Positions 44,405 to 53,300 of a DNA stretch of 64,000 nucleotides are shown piece after piece (within the stretch, counting starts at the first letter, position 1; each line of letters begins with the position of its first letter). A program made the position numbers and the translations under genes. Location: the NCBI GenBank assembly GCA_036501365.1, contig DASYAL010000078.1, positions 62,001-126,000 on the forward strand, in the 5' to 3' direction. Origin of the DNA: CAIKMD01 sp036501365 (lineage in GTDB: Bacteria; Pseudomonadota; Alphaproteobacteria; ATCC43930; CGMCC-115725). Under the pieces are notes generated by a model. The model was given only the letters and a program-made list of their open reading frames with translations, did no database searches and had not been told where the DNA came from.

Positions 44405-44473
44405 CGTAACCCCTCCCGGAACGGCGCAGGCGGTCCCTCAACGAGGCAACCATCCGTCGTCTTCCGCCTGAAG

Positions 44474-44502
44474 ATATGGGGTCGCGGCAGCGTCCGGCCA
44501 AG
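44474..44502 (-). promoter_or_regulatory. Sigma-32 (RpoH)-type heat-shock promoter for clpB
   Basis: Read on the minus strand, CTTGGCC (44502-44496) is followed after 14 nt by CCCCATAT (44481-44474), which fits the CTTGAAA/CCCCATNT heat-shock consensus. It is placed about 70 nt upstream of the clpB ATG. Heat-shock control of clpB is well known. Confidence 0.7.
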
Positions 44503-44572
44503 AGCAGGCCGGCGGCGTTAACGATGTTCCGGGACCGCCGAAAAGCGGCCGATCGGCTTGGAATCCGGGGCC

Positions 44573-45055
44573 TTAAAGGGCGGCCGGACCGTCGGCCTCA
44601 TCGCCGGCCGATTCCGGGATCATCGGCTGCGGCTGGCCCGAAGACTGGGGCTGCGCCTGTTGCGGCTGGGACTGCTGGCCATCGCCGAATTCGCCCTCGC
44701 CGTCCATGCCGTTCATTTCGGTATCCGCCGGCGTCATAGGCCGCGGCGCCATGTGCTGGCCGTCGCCATTGGCCTGCATGATCCGATAATAGTGCTCGGC
44801 GTGCTGATAGAGGTTTTCTGCGGCGATTCGATCGCCGGCCGACGACGCCTCGCGCGCCAGCGCGATATAGCGTTCGAAAACCTGATAGGCATTGCCGCGG
44901 ATTTTGACGCTGGGGCCGTTGCTGTCGAAAGTCTGCATCCGATGCGGCGGACGCGGACCGCGGTTATTGTTGTTGTTATTGTTGTTGTTGTGGCCGCCCA
45001 TGTTGTTGGGATTGTGGTTACGGCCCCGGCCACGCTTGTTCTGACCTGGTCTCAT
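44573..45055 (-). CDS. DUF4167 domain protein
   Basis: The 160-residue alphaproteobacterial protein begins with a basic RGRGRN segment, a run of nine Asn (44963-44989), then the conserved DUF4167 core TFDSNGPSVKIRGNAYQVFERYIALAREA and AENLYQHAEHYYRIMQA. The C-terminus is Gln/Pro-rich. Its function is unknown; the basic, low-complexity start suggests nucleic-acid binding. It lies between clpB and prmC, its usual neighbours in this class. Confidence 0.9.
   Translation of the reverse strand: MRPGQNKRGRGRNHNPNNMGGHNNNNNNNNNRGPRPPHRMQTFDSNGPSVKIRGNAYQVFERYIALAREASSAGDRIAAENLYQHAEHYYRIMQANGDGQHMAPRPMTPADTEMNGMDGEGEFGDGQQSQPQQAQPQSSGQPQPMIPESAGDEADGPAAL
44963..44989 (-). repeat. AAC/AAT trinucleotide repeat encoding nine Asn
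   Basis: Nine consecutive Asn codons (seven AAC, two AAT) lie inside the DUF4167 gene. As an in-frame trinucleotide tract, slippage would change the Asn number without shifting the frame. It is the clearest microsatellite in the window. Confidence 0.9.
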
Positions 45056-45289
45056 GACACCTTTGAAGTCTTGATGCATGTGCTGTCGATCTACCGTTTC
45101 GTTGTTCTTTAGAGGCCCCTTAGCGTCCGAATTCGTACAGGACGCCTTTGCGGCTTGGGGGAGTTGCCGGCGCCTCAATGGCGCTGAGCCTCGTGGCTCC
45201 AATCATTTTCCGAGGGTCACCCTAGACGGGAAGGGCTCAATGAATCCAATGGTTTTTTTAACCGACACGGGTTTTCTGTGATTGATTTT

Positions 45290-46165
45290 TCAGAGCGTTG
45301 CAACGACGCAACGCTCGATATCCGCTAGGTCCCGCCTTACTGCCGCGATCGTTAATCCCGCCTCGCTAAATATTCGCGCTGCTTGCGATGCCTGACCGGC
45401 ACCCACCTCGATATAAGCGCGGCCCAAAGAAGCCAAAGAACGGCGGATCGCAGGGCCAAGAGCGCGGTAGGCGGCAAGTCCATCGAAGCCGCCATCGAGG
45501 GCGATAACCGGATCGAATTCCCGCACCTCCAGCGGCAACCGTCCGATCTCGCTGCTTGGAATATAGGGAGGATTGGCAAGGATTACATCAGCGGGCTGGT
45601 CGATTTGGCAATCCCAGCCGCCCAGCTGGAATTTGGTCCGGGCGGCGAGACCGAGCGCTGCGGCGTTGCACCGCGCCATCGCCAAGGCTCCCGGCGCGAT
45701 GTCGATACCGACCCCCCGTGACGATGGGAGCTCGGAGAGGAGCGCCAAAAGCAGGCACCCTGTCCCGGTGCCGTAGTCCACGACCCGCAACCTATCGGCG
45801 CGGCCGGGAAGGTCGGCGAGGGCCGCCGCAACGAGGGCTTCGCTGTCGGGACGCGGATCGAGCGTATCGCCCGAAAGAGCGAAATCGAGGCTCCAGAATT
45901 CGCGCCGGCCACGCAACCGCGAGAACGGCTCGCCGCGCGCCCGCCGCGCGACGAGTTGCTCGGCCGCGGCCAGAGCCCCGGATTCGACCGCACGCTCCGG
46001 CCAGCCGAGCACCGCTGTAGGCTCGGTGGACAACGCCAGCGCCACCACAAGACGCGCTTCACGGCGCGGCTCGGCGATGCCAGCCGCGGCGAGCTGCTTT
46101 GCCGCCGCGGCGAGCAACGCGCCGACCGTCGCCGCCGCCGCGGTCGAAGACGTCGCGGCGCTCAT
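45290..46165 (-). CDS. prmC: Release factor glutamine methyltransferase PrmC
   Basis: The 291-residue enzyme N5-methylates the GGQ glutamine of release factors. It has the SAM-binding strand VVDYGTGTGCLLLALL, the NPPY motif (ILANPPYIPSSE) that holds the target Gln, and an N-terminal helical domain with FSRLRGRREFWSLDF. The ATG overlaps the prfA stop (ATGA), the usual coupling with its substrate gene. Confidence 0.95.
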   Translation of the reverse strand: MSAATSSTAAAATVGALLAAAAKQLAAAGIAEPRREARLVVALALSTEPTAVLGWPERAVESGALAAAEQLVARRARGEPFSRLRGRREFWSLDFALSGDTLDPRPDSEALVAAALADLPGRADRLRVVDYGTGTGCLLLALLSELPSSRGVGIDIAPGALAMARCNAAALGLAARTKFQLGGWDCQIDQPADVILANPPYIPSSEIGRLPLEVREFDPVIALDGGFDGLAAYRALGPAIRRSLASLGRAYIEVGAGQASQAARIFSEAGLTIAAVRRDLADIERCVVATL

Positions 46166-47238
46166 TCGACTTCCGCGAGCCGCGCGGCCTGATCCTCGGC
46201 CAAGAGCGCATCGATGATCTCGTCGAGCGCCTCGCCGGTCATCACCTTGTCGATCTTGTAGAGCGTCAGGTTGATGCGGTGATCGGTGACGCGGCCTTGC
46301 GGGAAATTGTACGTGCGGATGCGCTCGGAGCGGTCGCCGCTGCCGACCTGGCTCTTGCGCGAGGCGGCGCGCGCCGCCTCCTTCTCCTGCCGCTCGCGTT
46401 CATAGAGCCGCGCGCGCAGCACCTTCATCGCTTTGGCCTTGTTCTTGTGCTGCGATTTCTCGTCCTGCTGCTGCACGACAACGCCGGTCGGCAGATGGGT
46501 GATGCGCACGGCGCTATCGGTGGTGTTGACCGATTGCCCGCCCGGGCCGCTCGAGCGGAAGACGTCGATGCGCAGATCCTTGTCGTCGATCTTGATGTCG
46601 ACCTCTTCGGCCTCGGGCAGCACCGCCACCGTCGCCGCCGACGTATGGATGCGGCCCGACCCTTCGGTCTCGGGCACGCGCTGCACGCGATGCACGCCCG
46701 ACTCGAATTTGAGACGATGAAATACAGCGCGGCCAGTGATCGAGGCGATCGCTTCCTTGAAGCCGCCGATGCCGGTCTCCGAAAGATCCATGATCTCGAA
46801 GCGCCAGCCATGGAGCGCCGCGTAGCGCTGATACATGCGGAAGAGCGCGGCAGCGAACAGCGCCGCCTCCTCGCCGCCGGTGCCGGCGCGCAGCTCGAGG
46901 ATCGCGTTGCGCTCGTCGGCTTCGTCTTTCGGCAGCAACAGCAGTTTGATTTGCTGCTCGAGCTCGAGGATGCGCTTGTCGAAGGTCCTGAGCTCGGCTT
47001 CGGCGAGCGCCTTCATCTCGCTCTCGCCTTCGGTCGCGAGCAATTCGAGGTCCGCATGCTCGGCGCGCGCGCGCTGCCAGGTCTCGATGCTTTCGACCAG
47101 CGGCGTCAGCTCGCTGTATTCCTTCGAGAGCTTGGCGAACTCGCCGCCGCGCGACGGATCGGCAAGCGCGTCGCGCAGCTCGGCGTGGCGACGCACCACT
47201 TTCTCGAGCTTTCCTTCGAGCGGCGTCGGCTGCGGCAT
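46162..47238 (-). CDS. prfA: Peptide chain release factor 1
   Basis: The 358-residue protein reads UAG and UAA. The catalytic GGQ is present in SSGPGGQSVNTTDSAVR, and the conserved N-terminal and central helices (ELRAGTGGEEAALFA) fit RF1. The codon-recognition segment around PETEGSGRIHTSAATV carries the PxT-type motif region. RF1 reads the same UAG codon that interrupts the M23 gene at 37827. Confidence 0.97.
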   Translation of the reverse strand: MPQPTPLEGKLEKVVRRHAELRDALADPSRGGEFAKLSKEYSELTPLVESIETWQRARAEHADLELLATEGESEMKALAEAELRTFDKRILELEQQIKLLLLPKDEADERNAILELRAGTGGEEAALFAAALFRMYQRYAALHGWRFEIMDLSETGIGGFKEAIASITGRAVFHRLKFESGVHRVQRVPETEGSGRIHTSAATVAVLPEAEEVDIKIDDKDLRIDVFRSSGPGGQSVNTTDSAVRITHLPTGVVVQQQDEKSQHKNKAKAMKVLRARLYERERQEKEAARAASRKSQVGSGDRSERIRTYNFPQGRVTDHRINLTLYKIDKVMTGEALDEIIDALLAEDQAARLAEVE

Positions 47239-47252
47239 AATCGTCTCGCGCT

Positions 47253-48497
47253 TCAGCGGAAGCCGGCGAGACGCCCGCTCAGCTCGGCCAGCGGCACCTC
47301 GACCTGCTCGCCGCTGTCGAGGTCGCGAAGGGCGGCGGCCTGACGCGCGATCTCGTCGTCGCCGAGGATCACGGCGGCGCGCGCCTTGATCTTGTCAGCA
47401 CGCTGCAGCCGCCGGCGCAGATTGCCGGAATAGCCGAGCTCGACATGGAAGCCGTCGCGGCGCAGCGACTGCGCGAGCTGCAGCGCCAACGTCTCGGCCG
47501 ACTTGCCGAGCGGCACCAGCGCGATCGGCCGCGGCGGAGGCGGCGGCTCATCAATCAGCAGCGCCAGCCGCTCGATGCCGGCCGCCCAGCCGACGCCCGG
47601 CGTCTCCGGCCCGCCCATCACCCCCATCAGCCCGTCATAGCGGCCACCGCCGAGGACGGTGCCTTGCGCGCCGAGGGACGTGGTGACGAATTCGAACGCA
47701 GTGTGGCAGTAATAGTCGAGACCGCGCACGAGGCGCGGGTTGAGCGCGAAGGTGATGCCGAGCGCTTGCAAACCGGCGCAGACCTCGGCGAAGAAATCGC
47801 TCGCCTCGGGCGTCAGGTAATCGGCGAACGACGGCGCGCCGGCATTGACGCGCTTGTCGCTTTCGTCCTTCGAATCGAGGATGCGCAGCGGATTGGTCTC
47901 GAGCCGGCGCTGGCTGTCCTCGGAAAGGCCGCTGCGATTGCCGCCGTAATACGCGACCAGCGCCGTGCGATAGGCGGCGCGGCTGGCGCTGTCGCCGAGG
48001 GTGTTCAGCTCGAGCACTGTATTCTTCAGCACGCCGAGCGCCTCGATGATCTCGGCCCCCAGGGCGATCAGCTCGATATCGGCGGTCGGCTGCGCCGCGC
48101 CGATCAGCTCGATATCGATCTGATGGAACTGGCGGAAGCGGCCCTTCTGCGGCCGCTCATAGCGGAACATCGGTCCCGCCGCGAAGAACTTCAGCGGCAG
48201 GCTTTGGGTAAGACCGTTCGAGAGCACCGCGCGCACGATTCCGGCAGTGTATTCCGGGCGCAGCGTGATCTCTTCACCGCCGCGATCCTCAAAAGTGTAC
48301 ATCTCCTTCGAGACGATATCGGTCGACTCGCCGATCGGCCGCGCGAACACCTCGGTGAATTCGAAGATCGGCGTCGCGATTTCCTGATAGCCGTAGCGCT
48401 CGGCGATACGGCGCGCGGTCTCGATGACGGCGCGATGCCGGCGCAGGGCGTCCGGTAGGAGATCCTGGGTGCCGCGAACCGGCTGGAGACCGGCCAT
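47253..48497 (-). CDS. hisS: Histidyl-tRNA synthetase
   Basis: The 414-residue class II synthetase has VRGTQDLLPD at the N-terminus, motif 2 region FRYERPQKGRFRQFHQ, the histidine motif LVRGLDYYCHTAFEF, motif 3 around GVGWAAGIERLALL and a C-terminal anticodon-binding domain. The length is normal. It lies 14 bp upstream of prfA and 4 bp downstream of ispG, in a tightly packed core operon. Confidence 0.97.
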   Translation of the reverse strand: MAGLQPVRGTQDLLPDALRRHRAVIETARRIAERYGYQEIATPIFEFTEVFARPIGESTDIVSKEMYTFEDRGGEEITLRPEYTAGIVRAVLSNGLTQSLPLKFFAAGPMFRYERPQKGRFRQFHQIDIELIGAAQPTADIELIALGAEIIEALGVLKNTVLELNTLGDSASRAAYRTALVAYYGGNRSGLSEDSQRRLETNPLRILDSKDESDKRVNAGAPSFADYLTPEASDFFAEVCAGLQALGITFALNPRLVRGLDYYCHTAFEFVTTSLGAQGTVLGGGRYDGLMGVMGGPETPGVGWAAGIERLALLIDEPPPPPRPIALVPLGKSAETLALQLAQSLRRDGFHVELGYSGNLRRRLQRADKIKARAAVILGDDEIARQAAALRDLDSGEQVEVPLAELSGRLAGFR

Positions 48498-48501
48498 CGA
48501 G

Positions 48502-49629
48502 TTAGGCGACGGGCTCCGCCGCAGCTTCCTTGGTGGCCGCTTCGATCTCCGCCGCCTTTTTCTCGACCAGCGCGACCAGATGGTCGACGATGCTTTCGTC
48601 CTTGAGGCGATGCGCCGGCACGCCGGCGATATAGACCTGATGGGTGCCGTTGCCGCCGCCGGTGAAGCCGATATCGGTCTCGCGCGCCTCGCCCGGACCG
48701 TTGACGACGCAGCCGATCACCGAGAGCGTGATCGGCGTGGTGATATGCGCCAGGCGCTTCTCCAGCGCCTCGACGGTCTTGATGACCTCGTATTGCTGGC
48801 GCGCGCAGGACGGGCACGAAATCACGGTGACACCATGGCGGCGCAGGCCGAGCGACTTCAGGATGTCGTAGCCGACCTTGATCTCCTCGACCGGATCGGC
48901 CGAGAGCGAGACGCGGATCGTGTCGCCGATGCCGGCCCACAGCAGCGAGCCCATGCCGATCGCCGATTTGATCGTGCCGCTCATCAAGCCGCCGGCCTCG
49001 GTGATGCCGAGATGCAGCGGATAGTCGCAAGCTTCGCTGAGTTGCTGATAGGCGGCGACGGCGAGGAACACGTCGGACGCCTTGCACGAAATCTTGAACT
49101 CGAAGAAATCGTTATCCTCGAGAATCTTGGCATGGGTCAGCGCGCTCTCGACCATCGCCTCGGGACAGGGCTCGCCGTAGCGCTCCAAGAGGTCGCGCTC
49201 GAGCGAGCCGGCATTGACGCCGATGCGCATCGAGCAGTTGTGGTCCTTCGCCGCCTTGACCACCTCCCTGACGCGCTCGGCCGAGCCGATATTGCCGGGA
49301 TTGATCCTGAGACAGGCGGCGCCGTTCTTCGCTGCCTCGATTGCGCGCTTGTAGTGGAAATGGATGTCGGCGACGATCGGCACCTTCACTTGCGGAACGA
49401 TGTCTTTCAGCGCCGCCGAGGATTCCTCGTCCGGGCAAGAGACGCGCACGATGTCGGCGCCGGCGCGCTCGAGCGCCTGGATCTGCGCGACCGTCGCCTT
49501 GACGTCATGGGTCAGCGTGTTGGTCATCGACTGCACGGTGATCGGCGCGTCGCCGCCCACCGCCACCGGACCGACGTGAATTTGCCGGCACTTGCGCCGC
49601 TGAATGTCGCGATAAGGCCGCACGCTCAT
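48502..49629 (-). CDS. ispG: 4-hydroxy-3-methylbut-2-en-1-yl diphosphate synthase IspG
   Basis: The 375-residue enzyme makes HMBPP in the methylerythritol phosphate pathway of isoprenoid synthesis. It has the TIM-barrel part (PITVQSMTNTLTHDV, VADIHFHY, RINPGNIG) and the [4Fe-4S] cysteines in CPSCARQQ and GCVVNGPGEA. The start at 49629 follows GAGG; a GTG at 49638 is an alternative. Confidence 0.97.
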   Translation of the reverse strand: MSVRPYRDIQRRKCRQIHVGPVAVGGDAPITVQSMTNTLTHDVKATVAQIQALERAGADIVRVSCPDEESSAALKDIVPQVKVPIVADIHFHYKRAIEAAKNGAACLRINPGNIGSAERVREVVKAAKDHNCSMRIGVNAGSLERDLLERYGEPCPEAMVESALTHAKILEDNDFFEFKISCKASDVFLAVAAYQQLSEACDYPLHLGITEAGGLMSGTIKSAIGMGSLLWAGIGDTIRVSLSADPVEEIKVGYDILKSLGLRRHGVTVISCPSCARQQYEVIKTVEALEKRLAHITTPITLSVIGCVVNGPGEARETDIGFTGGGNGTHQVYIAGVPAHRLKDESIVDHLVALVEKKAAEIEAATKEAAAEPVA

Positions 49630-49716
49630 GGCAGGCACCTCGAAAAATCAAGCTTATGTTGCATCAATGGGTTATAGCGCTTTTCAGCGGTGCGCGAAAC
49701 CCTGGCGCCCCGCGGC

Positions 49717-50946
49717 TTATTGGTTCGGCGCCGCTTGCTCCGGCGCCGCTGCGCTGGGAACCGTGGGGCTGGAAATCACCTGACCTGGCGGTACCACGCC
49801 ACCGGTCAGATGATCGGCGTCGAGCGCGATTGTCCGCACCCGACCGCTGAGCGGCTTGCCAAGCGTGCCGTCGACTTCGAGCTCGAGACCGGCGCCGTTG
49901 CCGGTGCGCAGCGACAGGCCGCGCCGATCGGGAACACGCACCGTGTCACCCGCATGCAGGAGCCGTTCGGTCACCACCTGATCGCCATTGCGGACCTGAA
50001 TCCAGCTGTCTTGGATCGCATGGATGACGATCCGCGCCGGCACGTCCGCCGGCGCTCCAAAGACCCGCGGGGGCGTGGTGCCCGGCGCCGTCGGACTGGC
50101 GGTGGATGGCGCCGCCGCGGCCCCCGCCGCCGAAGGCGCCGCCGCGATTTGCGGCGCTGGCGCGGACGCGGTCGGTTCGGTGGTCGGCGCAGACGGAGCG
50201 GGCGGCGATGGCGCGGCGCCAGGCGATGACGATGCGACTGTGGTAGACGGGGCGACTGTGAGAGACGGGGCGACCGTAGCCGGTGCCGGCGCCGATGCCG
50301 GCGCAGCCGCGACGGGCGGCGGCGAGGACGCCGCGTTGTCGGATGCCGGAGCGCCGCTCGGCGAAGCGGTTGCGGGCGCGATTGCAGATGAGGGCGCCGC
50401 GGGCGCCGCGGCAGGCGGCGTGGTCGGCGATGGCTGGCTCGCCGCGCCGAAATCCGGCGGCACCGCGCTCACGCGCTCGGGATGGGCGCGATCGCCGGTC
50501 GACACGTAGTACCAAAGGCCATAGCCACAGATCGCCAGGATGAGCGCGGCGAGCAACATCGTGCCGCCGGGGATGCTGCGCGCGGCGAGCGGGACGGGAA
50601 AGCTCAGATCGCCCGAGACCTGGAAGCCTTCGATCTCATGCTTGAAGCGCCGCACCGCCTCGTTGCCGTCGAGTCCGAGATGGACGGCATAGGCACGCAC
50701 GAAACCCTGGGCGTAAACCGGGCCTGGGAGCTTGTCGTATTGGCTTTCCTCGATCGCCGCGAGATAGGCTGCGCGAATGCGCAGCGTCGCGGCGATGCGC
50801 TCGATCTCCCCGCCATAGCTCTTGCGCGTGTCGCGCAGCAGTTCGCCAATCGTGTGGCGCGGACTCGCCTCGGTTTCGGCATCGCCGTTCATGGCAGGCT
50901 GAGCTTCGTCGGTTCCGGGCTTGAGGGAGCGGCTGAAGAGCGGCAT
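49717..50946 (-). CDS. rodZ: RodZ-like helix-turn-helix membrane protein
   Basis: The 409-residue protein has a cytoplasmic HTH domain (about 30-105, with LRIRAAYLAAIEESQYDKLPGPVYAQGFVRAY), one membrane helix (about 128-150), a long Pro/Ala/Ser/Thr-rich periplasmic linker (about 160-285), and a DUF4115 domain (IVIHAIQDSWIQVRNGD). RodZ links MreB to the wall-elongation machinery. Placement ahead of ispG and hisS is common in this class. Confidence 0.88.
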   Translation of the reverse strand: MPLFSRSLKPGTDEAQPAMNGDAETEASPRHTIGELLRDTRKSYGGEIERIAATLRIRAAYLAAIEESQYDKLPGPVYAQGFVRAYAVHLGLDGNEAVRRFKHEIEGFQVSGDLSFPVPLAARSIPGGTMLLAALILAICGYGLWYYVSTGDRAHPERVSAVPPDFGAASQPSPTTPPAAAPAAPSSAIAPATASPSGAPASDNAASSPPPVAAAPASAPAPATVAPSLTVAPSTTVASSSPGAAPSPPAPSAPTTEPTASAPAPQIAAAPSAAGAAAAPSTASPTAPGTTPPRVFGAPADVPARIVIHAIQDSWIQVRNGDQVVTERLLHAGDTVRVPDRRGLSLRTGNGAGLELEVDGTLGKPLSGRVRTIALDADHLTGGVVPPGQVISSPTVPSAAAPEQAAPNQ

Positions 50947-51038
50947 CGGTATTACGCCATCTCAGAGCGCCTCTTCGGGCGCGTACACTTGCTCTCTTTG
51001 TCTTAGCAAGTGGAGACGCTCACCGCAACGTTGTTGGT

Positions 51039-53300
51039 TTACAACGCGATTCCGCGATCGCGTGCAAAGGCGTGGAACTTGCCGCGGAGGCTGTGCGTGG
51101 CGACGTCCGACAAGGAGGCGATGAACTCGACGAGCGCCGGGACGTCGAGGCTGCGGATCATCGCCTTCACCGGTCCGATCGCCGAAGGCGCCATCGACAG
51201 CGTGCGGAAGCCGAGTCCCACCAGCGCCATCGCCTCGAGCGGATCGCCGGCCATCTCGCCGCATACCGCGACCGGCAAGCGATGCGCCGCGCAACCGGCG
51301 GCGATATCGCCAAGCACGCGCAGCACCGCCGGCGAGAGCGGATCATAGCGCCCGGCGAGTCGCGGATTGCCGCGATCCGCAGCGAACAGGAATTGGACGA
51401 GATCGTTGGTGCCGACGGAAACGAAATCGGCGCGGCCGGCCAGCGCCGGCATCTGCCAGATCAGCGCCGGCACCTCGAACATCAGCCCGACCGCGACGTC
51501 GACAGGCAGCGTCTCGCCGCCCTTGCGTTGGCGATCGAGCTCGAGATTGAAGATCTCGCGCGCGTTGTCGAACTCGGCGATATCCGCGATCATCGGGAAC
51601 ATCACCCGCAGCGAGCGACCGGCGGCGGCCCGGATCAAGGCGCGCAGCTGCTGGCGCAGCATCGCCGGACGGTCGAGCGCGATGCGGATCGCACGCCAGC
51701 CCATCGCCGGGTTCTCATCCGCGCTCGCATCGTCCATATAGGGCAGCACCTTGTCGCCGCCGATGTCGAGGGTGCGGAAGGTTACCGGCCGGTTCCCGGC
51801 CTGATCGAGAACGCGGCGATAGAGCGCGACCTGCTGCGGCACGGTCGGGAACGTGTCCCGCAACATGAATTGCAGCTCGGTGCGGAAGAGGCCGACGCCG
51901 CCGGCGGCGGTCTCTTCGAGATAAGGCAGATCGATGAAGAGACCGCCGTTGAGCAGGAGCTCGACGCGCGTGCCGTCCTTGCTCTCGGCCGGCAGGTCGC
52001 GCAGCGCCTCGTATTGCCGGCGCTGACCGAGCCGGACTTTGATGCGGGTATCGACCGCCTGGGCCACGTCCTCGTTGGGGCGCAGCACGACGGCGCCTTC
52101 ATCGCCGTTGACGACCACGACGTCACCTGGCTCGACGCGGGCGAGCACGTCCTTGACCCGCCCGACCACGGGAATATCGAGCGCGCGCGCCACCACCGCG
52201 ACATGGGCGTTGGGCGAGCCTTCCTCGAGCACCAAGCCCTTGAGCCGCCGCCGGTCGTAATCGAGGAACTCGGCCGGTCCCATACTGCGCGCGATCAGGA
52301 TGAACTCGTCCGGCAGCTCCGCCGCCGCCGAGGGGCGCCCGGCAAGGTGGCGCTGCAAGCGGTTCGTCAGGTCCTCGAGATCCGCCAGGCGCTCGCGCAG
52401 ATAGGGATCGGTCGCCTGGTTCATGCGCACGCGCATGTCGCCCTGAACCTTCTGCACCGCGGCTTCGGCGGTCAGGCCGCCTTCGATCGCCTCGCTGACG
52501 CGCTGCAGCCAGCCGAGATCGGCAGCGAACATGCGGTAGGTTTCGAGGATGTCGCGATGCTCGCCGTCGCTCGCGACGTCACTCGCCTCGAGCAGCGCGT
52601 CGATCGCGCCATGCATCGCATCGACCGCGCGCCGCAGCCGGTCGAGCTCGGCCGCGGTGTCCTCGGCGACGACCCGGCGGATGACGAGCCGCGGCTCATG
52701 CAGCACCGCCTGGCCGAGGGCGAGGCCGCCATTCAGCTTCACGCCTTCGATCCGCAGCGGCAACTGGCCGAGGCCGGCCGGCTGCTGCCGCTCCAGCGGA
52801 TTGACCAGCTCGCCGGAGGCAACCAGCTCGGCGAGCACCATCGCGATCGTCTGGAGTGCTTCGATCTCGTCCTCGTCGTAGTTGCGCTCGGTGCGGTTCT
52901 GCACGACGAGCACGCCGAGCACGCGGCCCGAACGCAGGATCGGCACCCCCATGAGCGAGTGATAGATTTCCTCGCCGGTCTCGGGGCGGTAGGCGAAGTC
53001 GGGATGGCGCTGCGCATCGGCGAGCGCGAGCGGCCGTGCCGAGGCGGCGATCACGCCGACGAGACCCTCGCCGACGCGCAGCCGCGTGCGATGCACAGCT
53101 TCGGGCCTGAGGCCTTCGGTGGCGAAGAGCTCGAGCACCTCGCCGGCGCGCATGATGTAGCACGAACATACTTCGGCGACCATGTCCGCAGCGATGATGC
53201 GGACAATGGTGCTCAAACGCTCCTGCGCGGTCCCCTGCCCCGCCATGACGTCGCGCAGACGGCGAAGGACCAGGCGCGAGGAGGGGACCGTCTCGGTCAT
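51039..53300 (-). CDS. ptsP: PTS-Ntr phosphoenolpyruvate-protein phosphotransferase (EI-Ntr)
   Basis: The 753-residue protein has an N-terminal GAF domain (about 15-160) and then PTS enzyme I: the phospho-His region GSPNAHVAVVARALDIPVVG, GLFRTELQFM, and the PEP-binding barrel with FRTLDIGGDKVLPY and VSVGTNDLVQF. EI-Ntr phosphorylates NPr in the nitrogen-related PTS that controls metabolism and potassium. The GAF domain senses glutamine or 2-oxoglutarate in known members. Its start codon overlaps the stop of the nitronate-monooxygenase-like gene (ATGA). Confidence 0.96.
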   Translation of the reverse strand: MTETVPSSRLVLRRLRDVMAGQGTAQERLSTIVRIIAADMVAEVCSCYIMRAGEVLELFATEGLRPEAVHRTRLRVGEGLVGVIAASARPLALADAQRHPDFAYRPETGEEIYHSLMGVPILRSGRVLGVLVVQNRTERNYDEDEIEALQTIAMVLAELVASGELVNPLERQQPAGLGQLPLRIEGVKLNGGLALGQAVLHEPRLVIRRVVAEDTAAELDRLRRAVDAMHGAIDALLEASDVASDGEHRDILETYRMFAADLGWLQRVSEAIEGGLTAEAAVQKVQGDMRVRMNQATDPYLRERLADLEDLTNRLQRHLAGRPSAAAELPDEFILIARSMGPAEFLDYDRRRLKGLVLEEGSPNAHVAVVARALDIPVVGRVKDVLARVEPGDVVVVNGDEGAVVLRPNEDVAQAVDTRIKVRLGQRRQYEALRDLPAESKDGTRVELLLNGGLFIDLPYLEETAAGGVGLFRTELQFMLRDTFPTVPQQVALYRRVLDQAGNRPVTFRTLDIGGDKVLPYMDDASADENPAMGWRAIRIALDRPAMLRQQLRALIRAAAGRSLRVMFPMIADIAEFDNAREIFNLELDRQRKGGETLPVDVAVGLMFEVPALIWQMPALAGRADFVSVGTNDLVQFLFAADRGNPRLAGRYDPLSPAVLRVLGDIAAGCAAHRLPVAVCGEMAGDPLEAMALVGLGFRTLSMAPSAIGPVKAMIRSLDVPALVEFIASLSDVATHSLRGKFHAFARDRGIAL

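Noticed and set aside
44963..44989. CRISPR-like or phase-variable repeat
   Set aside because: It is a simple in-frame trinucleotide tract in a coding region, with no spacers and no frame change on slippage.
45078..45281. 67-codon plus-strand frame between the DUF4167 and prmC genes
   Set aside because: No ribosome-binding site or domain; the stretch is more likely the upstream region of the DUF4167 gene.
46099..47343. Plus-strand frame of 414 codons
   Set aside because: It is antisense to prfA, whose GGQ motif and neighbours are unambiguous.
50024..50509. Gly/Ala-rich frame on the plus strand, 161 codons
   Set aside because: It is the antisense of the Pro/Ala linker of the RodZ-like protein; composition follows from that repeat.
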